From Amblyornis subalaris (lineage: Eukaryota > Chordata > Aves > Passeriformes > Ptilonorhynchidae): a stretch of DNA of 64,000 bases. Location of the stretch: positions 1,860,001 to 1,924,000 of the forward strand of contig JACAXG010000055.1 in assembly GCA_018881555.1 (NCBI GenBank), read 5' to 3'. Below are positions 48,446 to 64,000 of this stretch, piece after piece. The stretch's first letter is position 1; each line of letters opens with the position of its first letter. Both the position numbers and the translations under genes were made by a program. The notes beneath the pieces are model-generated. The model saw only the letters and a list, made by a program, of their open reading frames with translations, had not been told where the DNA came from and made no database searches.

Positions 48446-51400
48446 AGATTTTATGTAGGCACAGAGTCAATCCATACATTTCTGAGCATGAAGACCTTAT
48501 ATGGATGAAATAAAAATTGCATGTAAATGCCACATATTTCTTCTTTTATTTATCCAGAGGCTACTGAAAACTTTGAAAAATAGTAGAACAGAATAGTTTC
48601 AAGAAGCTTTGGGATGTTTAGTTTCTCAGTAAATCCCTTGTAATCAAATTATATGTATATTTATACTAAAAATTACTCGTAGTGCTTAACTTATAATTTT
48701 AAAAGAAAAGATTGAGAAGTAGATAATTTCACCAGTAGAAAGCCAAGACTAGAAAATACAGGCTATTATAGTGGCAAAAAAAAGGTGGAAAAGACAAAAA
48801 GAATAGCTGTGAAATTTGTGCATTGTGTAGCTGGCATTAAGTTCTGAAGCTTTCTGGGTTTATTTTTTATTGGGAAAAATGTTTCAGAATAAAATAAATA
48901 CATTACATAATACAAAAGTAGATCTGCCAGCATTAATAGACCAGCAGGATAACTGACAGGCACAGTCAGAAACACGAGATTATGGCTAATGCTTGAATTA
49001 GTGCAACCCCTATGCAATACTACCAATGCAGTAACTGCAACCAGCTAGAGAGTAACTGCCCATCCCCTAATTCTGTTGGATCTACTTAGTAGTAATGACT
49101 TGGATTCCTATTCCAAACCTTATTTCGTTTGACATACTCTAGCTCATCTGCTATGAAGACGATGTCGTGTTTGAAAATGCCTCTTAGGTGGATCTCTTAA
49201 GCCTCTCATATTAACTCAGTTCTTACATACTTAGTTTAATGGGATTTTCAAATTGAAAAAAACAATCTGTTTCAGAGGCACACAGGTACTCTCATGCCTC
49301 ACAGTCAGTATCTGAAGCTCCACAGGCAAACGTGGAAGCAAATGTATTTCAGGCATACTGGATCTCTACGTGTGTGCATCAATTTGTTTGTCTTCTGACC
49401 ATTGCAAACTTACAGCTGTTTACAGATCAACTCATTAGCACATATGCACTGAAATTCTTGCATTGCAAACCTGATGATTTTCTGAGCATACAAGGCGTGA
49501 GTTGCAGAGCTTTTGTGAGGGAGAAGCATCACAGTGCATGTCAAATACAGAGAAAACCTGTGCATGCAGTGTCTGGGATCAGTAGATGTTTGAAGCTTTC
49601 TTGGAATTACTGCTTTGCACTAGCTGCCAAACATCTGGAAGCCAGTAAAAAAATGTAGAAAAGTGGTAGGGAAGAAAATGACCAGCAAAAGCAGCTGTCT
49701 CCCACAAAAAAATGGTAGGTCTGGCATTCTGGGCTATAACAGGATTGGAGAAAGGCATTAATCTGGAACATATAACACAGTGGGTTTAAGAAGCTTCAGA
49801 AATTGTTTCCTTCAGAGAACCGTAAAAAGGCCAGTGAATCTGAAATCAGTCTGAAAAAACGATATTTAGTGAAATGCATCACTAACATCAGTGCAATCAG
49901 ATCGTTAACTTAAATTTTAAAGTTTGAATATCAGCTTTAGCAAGTTAGCTGCTTATGTGAGCAGAAATATCTGACCAATGTTATTGCACATTCCCAAGCT
50001 CCTGACAGCTTCTCAGGTTATAAAATCCCCAACTTTCTCTTTGCCAGCCATCTGTCAACACTCACAGCTTTTCCCTTGATAACTTCTACAGTGCGGTTGT
50101 TCANTACACTAAAATCAGCACAAAATCCAGTTGCAACAGAATCTTGAACCTTGAATATGTGCAAGCATAAAAAAAATAAACTTCTTGTAATAGAAAGATA
50201 AATAACACAAGGAATACTCACGTGATTTCTGTATTTCTATTTAATTAATGGCAAGCACTCAATATTTAAAATTACATAAGGATGCTGCAAAATTTCCTGC
50301 CTCCTGCATTAAAATGCTGTAGGCCCTTACAGAAGTTCAAGTTGTTGTGCCCTTGAGAAAATGCATTTATAATCTGCATAGTATCTGTATAATAATATAT
50401 TAAAATATATGGATCTGATATTTAGATAAGAAATATTCAGATACATGCAATGAGCTACTAGCCTGAAGTTCAGGATAAGATTTGCCTGAAGGTAGCTGCC
50501 TAGAAGTTGGGTGTTTTAATCTGCTGAACCGCTAATTCATTTCTCTACAATCAGTGGGAGAGGGAAGTACCATGTGGAAAAATTTCTAAGTAATCATCCT
50601 AAGAGAGGTGTCCAGAGTACAGCAGATAACCCACATTTAGAGGTACCTGTTTTCCTCCACTGACTATTGAAAGAGCACAGAGAACAAGTTTTATACAGCT
50701 CAGGTGTGATGGGTGATACAATTTTTGTTCATGAGCACAAGGGAGGCCCTACAGCACAGAGAGATGAGTCAGGACACAAATTTGGCCAGTCTGCAATAGT
50801 GTCATGAACCCTGAGAGTCTACAACAGGATGGCAATCAATCCAGGCTAGGAAATGAAGTAGGAAGCTGGATAGAGCTGTAAAGCAGAATGCTTACATACA
50901 TTGTTTCCATAGTTAGAGTGCAACAGGGAAGACTGCTAGCTAAACAAAACCTGCCCTGGATCAATGACTATTTTGGGGAAGTCTGTAATCACACTGTAGT
51001 AATATCTGTATAAAAACTACATGGTCTGTAGTTTGTGTTGGCTAATGCTTACTTAAGCATTACTAAGATTATAGGGATTAAAGATTGAGAAAACACAGTT
51101 TAAGAGAGGAAATAAAAGAAAAAACTCAGTTATCTGGATATTAGAACAGCATGTAACTGTGCATTTACTGTATTATAAACTGTGATGAGTAGCATTAGAA
51201 GCATTTTTGTGCAATGGAAAATCTACTCTGCTTTCACAGATTGTTGAAAAATGCTCACAGCATTGCTACCTGAATGATGCTGAACAGAGGAGGAATGAAT
51301 CAGAGAATCAAAGAATGGTGGCTGTCTTGGCTGCTTGAACAGGTGCCAAACTCTAATATTTTTCAGTAACTGCATTAATTTCAGTTTTCAGTGTGTTAAT

Positions 51401-54400
51401 TTCAATTGAATTATACAAGAGACTCAGGTGATTTCTTAATTATTTTCTGGAGAAAATATTCACTGAAGTGACCCTTTCTTAAAATGAGCAAAAGGTCAAA
51501 ATAAATGCTGGAGTTTTGGGAACTCATCTACCATCGAATCAGAATAATGCTATAAAACAAGGAACCTGTATGTGGTTATAGTTACAAGGAAGGCTGGAAA
51601 TGACTCTTGTGTACAATGCCAACAACAGCAATAGAAAAGGACTGATCCTTATTCTGTAGTGAGTCTGTTAAAGGGCAAGGAGAAACCTACTTGTTTAGCT
51701 AAATCAGATGAATTTACCCACACAAATTTCCTGTTCAGTTACTGCATCAGGCAGAATCGTTTGTTTGGCATGTTATTCTTGAAAAATTGTTGTTAGGAGC
51801 TATCCAAACTCTTTCCATTTATCTTTCTGATAAAAGCCTTCAGCTGTCAGGTAGTGGGTTGGCTGATACTTATCGACTTACTTATTTCAGTGCATAAATA
51901 CTTATGAGAAAAAAAGAGCTACATGCAGACAGAATACTGTAATATTCCCTGAAGAAAGCTTTTAATCAACAGCTTCAAAAGACTGCTCTGTTAATGAGCA
52001 ACTGAAATGTTATAAATTCAGCCAGCAGCCTCTATGTTTAATTTAGACAGTCTTCCTTGCAGCTTGAGAGTACAAAAGACTAGTGTCAGTGGCCTGTAGG
52101 CCTTTGCAGTTGCTGCCCAGTGGTTAACTATGGGAAAAAAAAGCTATTGCAATTTAATTAGCTGGAGCATAACTTCTAGGTAATACTGATAAAAGTAATT
52201 AACTAGATGCCAGTGAACAGCTGGCATGAAAATCAGACAACATAATGTCCATAAAATTTGATTTGTATTCTCAAAACAGCTTTATTCAGAAAAACAACCC
52301 CCAACAAACTCCTCTACAAAATAATGTATTGTTTCTTGCGCCCATGTTTTTAGGCTCGTTTGAATTCTGCTTGCTTGGCTGAGATGAAGCCAATTCCTGG
52401 CAGCTGGAATTCAGCATATTCATTAAGGGCAATACTGTATCATTGCTTTAAAAAGATAGTAGATTGTAAATAAACAGTGAACACGATGACTCTACAAAAA
52501 GCTAACACAGCATTAAGCAGTAGTTTAGCTGAAGGCAATTTCAATTGTTAATGTTTACTGTGTGCTGGTTTCAGCAATTTTGAAGGTCTTTTTCCTAAGC
52601 AGTGCTGTTCTCATGCTAAGTTCCTGTGCTTTCTTGTCTGGGGTTGGATCAGCCTATAATTGATAATAATTCTTCCCAACTACTTCTATAGTAACCTGAT
52701 CATAATAGTGTGTCTTGCTGATATGAACTTTTTCTTTATTTCAGAAGAAAAACTTTATGTATACAATTGAAAGAAAAACCTGTCAAGATCCTGCTTTCTT
52801 TGCTCATATCAAGATTCACATCCTAGTTCAGTTACAGAAGTATTGGTTTCACAGTGTTGTGTTCAGCCCCTCTGCTGATATCTGGTTATACATACATCAG
52901 GTATGCATACACAAATTCCTCATTTACATCACTGCTACCACATGGAATTGTTTTATAAAGTAGAAATATTACTCTAGAAGCAACCAACTAGATCTATGAG
53001 TGCTGGCACTGGCATGTATAAGGTAGTGTAGAGTCTCTCCCGTGTGCGAGCTGATACTGCAGCTTCTCCTCAGCTGATGGTTCCTGGAATGGCCTTATCT
53101 TTGAGATGCTTGTGTCTTTTGGTTGACATTGTACAGTAATGAGCATGGAAACCAGAAAATTTCCTCAGAAACCCAGCTGGAATTGTGTAATTCAGACTCT
53201 GTATTACTACTGGTTTTGGTGGAATTCCTGAGAAGTTTTAAGCGTAAAAACCGAAAGTGCCATTTGGTCCTTTTCCAGAAACCTCTTTAGGAGGGATGCT
53301 AATCTAAAATAGCTACTTAGTGTAAAATACAAAGCTTCCTATACTTAGGGTGAAATCTGGAATCTGGATTTGAGGGAACAAGATTTTCATCCTGAGACTC
53401 TCACCTATATCATCCAGTCATTTCACAAGGCTCTGTGAAATCTTGAACTTGGCAGGCAACTATTTATGTATCATGCTGATGACAAGTACATAATTTATAT
53501 AGAACTTCCTTCTTTTAATCCTGGCCCTTCTACTCCATTGTTACTTGAGACTGAACATATAAGAACTATGAAGAAAGGTCTCGTTTTCTCCATCTGGGAG
53601 CTGCAGATAATACTGTTTACCTAAACCAGGGGGATATTGTGAGCATTCCTTGTTATAATAACCCATTTCTAAATAAACTCATTAAAAAAAAAGAAGATTG
53701 TTAAAATAATTTAAAAAGTAGTATTTTGTAAAAGTTTATTGGTGAATATTTACATATTCAGCTTCTACTGTTAGAACACCAGTATTTGTTTTATGTTATT
53801 GCATTTTTAGCTGGCTAATAAGATTTCTTAATTTAAAGTTGCATCTCTCTAATGACCTTTGCTGGATGCTAAATTTTAGATTGCATTTACATATGAGACA
53901 CTGCTATTTTGTTAAGTAGGAGACATATTATGGGGATAATCAGTTTATCTTAAGCTCTAATTCTATGTCTAGCAAGGATTCAAATTTCTAGGATGGAGGA
54001 TGGCTAATGGGTTAGTGAAGTCTGGTAAAACATCTTTGAGATAAATCCAGCATAATGAGATCAGTTAGATCTAGCTGTAAAATGGAACAGAAGCTTAATT
54101 TTAATTTTCAGTTGCACAGTTTGGTGCTTTGCTTTTTTTCTTTTACAACTTGACAGAGCTCTATCTGAAATTTAAAAAATGCTGGAACCGGATGGTTCTT
54201 TTGAATATGCATAAACTAAATGGGAGAAACTAAACTGAAAAAAAAAAAGAAGTAGCTAGTTTCATGCAAGGTTAGATTTTCTATTCCATGGAAACTAATT
54301 TGACTCCAATGTAAATTCTCTGGTGAAAGGATGTGCATGGTTTGCAGCTACAAGATCCTTCTTACATAGGTTATGTGGGCACTAAAATAGTACAGGCAGC

Positions 54401-56080
54401 AAAGTAACAGTACAATTTCAATAACAGAGATCCACAATTCCATATGTGGTATGGGGTCGTTGTCAAATTAGGTAGCATCTGATTTCTTGGCATTTAGGTT
54501 TATATTTTCGCCTATGTGTTAACAACAGTATCACTTTTATTTTTAATTGCATGCAGTATATCATGCTTTGGGGTTTTACTATTTTTATGCAATTACAGTC
54601 CTGTGACAGCAACTGGACAAGCCTGGCCGCGGGACTAAAGCTGCTGTTTAAGCACAGAGCTTATGAACTGGCAGTACAAACATTTTAGGGCAGTCAGTAC
54701 AACTTCATTCTGTACTGCCAAGGGAGTAAGAACTTGCCTACACACACAAAATATCCAATAAAAGCCATATATTTTAAATACAGTGGCTTTTTCTGAAATT
54801 GGTCCATGTTTTAGAGCCTTAGAAGCTAAATCACAGTGAAGAGGCTTCTCACACTTCAGCATCTGAGCCAGCTTAGGAGCTACCAACAATCCTCAGTGTC
54901 CTTTGAGAGTTACAGTAGTTTTTGTCATATAAAATCTGCATGTGACTGATAACGTTTCAGGGGGAAGAGAGTAACACTTCTGGCAGCTCTCGTGAATCAG
55001 CTCAGAGTAAGAGGACCTTGGCAGTTGCAGGAGACAGTTCACACTGAGCAGAAGCGTCCTCAGTTCCCACTATTTTCGACGTCTTCCGTCTATCATCTGC
55101 CAAGAGCCCACCTTTCTCTCTCTTTTGGGAGCAGAGCAAGATGGAGAAGGTTTGTACTAGCTGTACTGAGGCAGAGGGTGTCAGAAGTACTGTGCTACAT
55201 CTGAGGCAGAGGGGAGTTCAGGGTTAGGAAAACAGAACCTAGAAACAGTGCTTCCCCCAGCATGTGCAGTACAGATTTCTTTTTCTAAGTAATATTTTTT
55301 TTCTTTGTATCATGTCTCTTAACACACTGTGGGACAAATAATAGAATTTCACCCTGGTTTTCCTTCAGTTTTGAGATAATACTTGATTAGCCAAATGAAA
55401 AGCTCCTAAAAAAATGTAAAAATTATAACCAGGAAGTCAAAGCTGAGCACTGCTTCCTGCATGTCTGTACCTGTTTATCTACAGCCATTCACTCCAGGCG
55501 TGCTCAGGAACAATCTTTGGCACTGAAAGGAAGTTGCTTCCACTGGTACACTTCCAGAACTTTTCTCAGCCCAAATTTGTCTCTTGTCAAGTACCATTCC
55601 CATAAGCCCTTCCCAGCCCCTGGCAGCTGAGAGGCACAATTCCCAGCAGTTTGGAGTCGTGTGTCGGGAGCTGAGGGAGTTCACCAGCGCTGGCACAGGC
55701 AGTTCCCTGCCAGCTGGGCTCGGCGGAGCCCTGAATTTATTGGTGTGGATGAAGCCTTCCTATCCATAACACGTGTTCCAGCTCCGTTGCACAGTTCTCA
55801 GAACAAGGCTTCAGGTTATTGTTTCAGCCTTGGGATTTCCCCAGTCAGGGCGGGTCTGTACCGCAGGAAGCGCAGCGCCCTCAGCCAGCCCTGCCTGAAG
55901 GGCCCAGAGCAGCGGAGGAGCCGCAGGGAGCCGTGATGTGCCCACGGCCGCTCATGGAGTAGCCGAAAAGCAGCGCTTTGTGTTTACTGATACAGGCCAT
56001 AGTGGGATATCTGGAGGAAAAGGCTTTCCTGAACCTCCCTGCTCTGGAGCGGTGAGGAAAGCGGGACCGTTAAAACCAAG
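48446..56080. other. Intergenic DNA left of PMPCB, no gene seen
   Basis: About 7.6 kb of AT-rich sequence without a recognisable exon, RNA gene or repeat until the GC-richer PMPCB approach at about 55.5 kb. It contains one ambiguous base at 50104. Confidence 0.5.
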
Positions 56081-56222
56081 CTCCAAGCCTGACAGAGCTC
56101 AAGGAGCGTTTGGACAACGCTCTCGAACACGTGGTGGGATTGTTCGGCTTGTCCTGTGCAAGGCCAGCATTGGCCTCGATGGTCCGTGTGGGTCCCTTCC
56201 AACTCGAGACATTCCGACCCTC
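56081..56222 (+). mobile_element. CR1 LINE 3' end abutting the PMPCB promoter
   Basis: AGGAGCGTTTGGACAACGCT, GGCCAGCATTGGCCTCGATG and GTGGGTCCCTTCCAACTCGA give the CR1 3' end in sense orientation, about 130 bp before the PMPCB start codon. Confidence 0.82.
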
Positions 56223-56350
56223 TCACCTCTGCCTGGAACCTTGCAATGGAGTTCACACTGCCCCACTGCACCTCCCGGCGGGGGCGGGCGGAACTGCCCC
56301 GCGCCTGCGCGCCCCCGCCTGACGCCCGCCCCGCCCACCACGGCGTCAAG

Positions 56351-63968
<7,618 letters not shown>

Positions 63969-64000
63969 TAAGGCCATCGAGAAAATTAATTGCTACAGAA

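Overview
The window looks like a piece of a bird chromosome, AT-rich outside three CpG islands. Genes have vertebrate exon/intron structure with GT-AG introns. The repeats are CR1 LINE 3' ends and avian endogenous-retrovirus solo LTRs, and there are four single ambiguous bases (15778, 18840, 50104, 59861). The gene order ARMC10 (+), NAPEPLD (-), PMPCB (+) is the order at human 7q22. The host species cannot be named from sequence alone; the LTR families suggest a neoavian, perhaps passerine, bird.

Region by region. At 82-931, on the minus strand, there are three phase-compatible exon-like segments followed by a polyadenylation signal. They encode an RIIa/DPY-30-like docking motif and a hydrophobic C-terminus. 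By synteny this may belong to FBXL13 or to an unrecognised neighbour. ARMC10 starts in a CpG island (about 4290-5130) and is complete in six coding exons (4847-11590, 308 aa). It meets NAPEPLD tail to tail across about 4 kb that must hold both 3' UTRs. NAPEPLD runs leftwards with four coding exons (24961-15588, 395 aa). Its promoter is inferred to lie in a large CpG island at 35.25-36.45 kb, about 10.9 kb upstream of its start codon. That island also carries a plus-strand YY1-type start motif and splice donor, which suggests a divergent transcript. From 36.5 to 56 kb I see no gene. This stretch holds a 789-bp solo LTR, an LTR fragment and a cluster of CR1 remnants of several ages. PMPCB starts at 56351 in a third CpG island and runs off the right edge. 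Eleven coding exons (440 codons) are present and roughly the last 50 codons are missing.

Functionally, two products act in or on mitochondria: PMPCB is the catalytic subunit of the matrix processing peptidase, and ARMC10 is an outer-membrane-anchored armadillo protein. NAPEPLD is a zinc phospholipase D that releases N-acylethanolamines from membranes. The neighbourhood is conserved synteny; nothing suggests the three act in one pathway.

Most notable for follow-up are the minus-strand RIIa-like exons at the left edge; a perfect 45-bp tandem duplication in the acceptor region of PMPCB exon 3 that creates a second acceptor-like site; and the possible divergent transcript opposite NAPEPLD.
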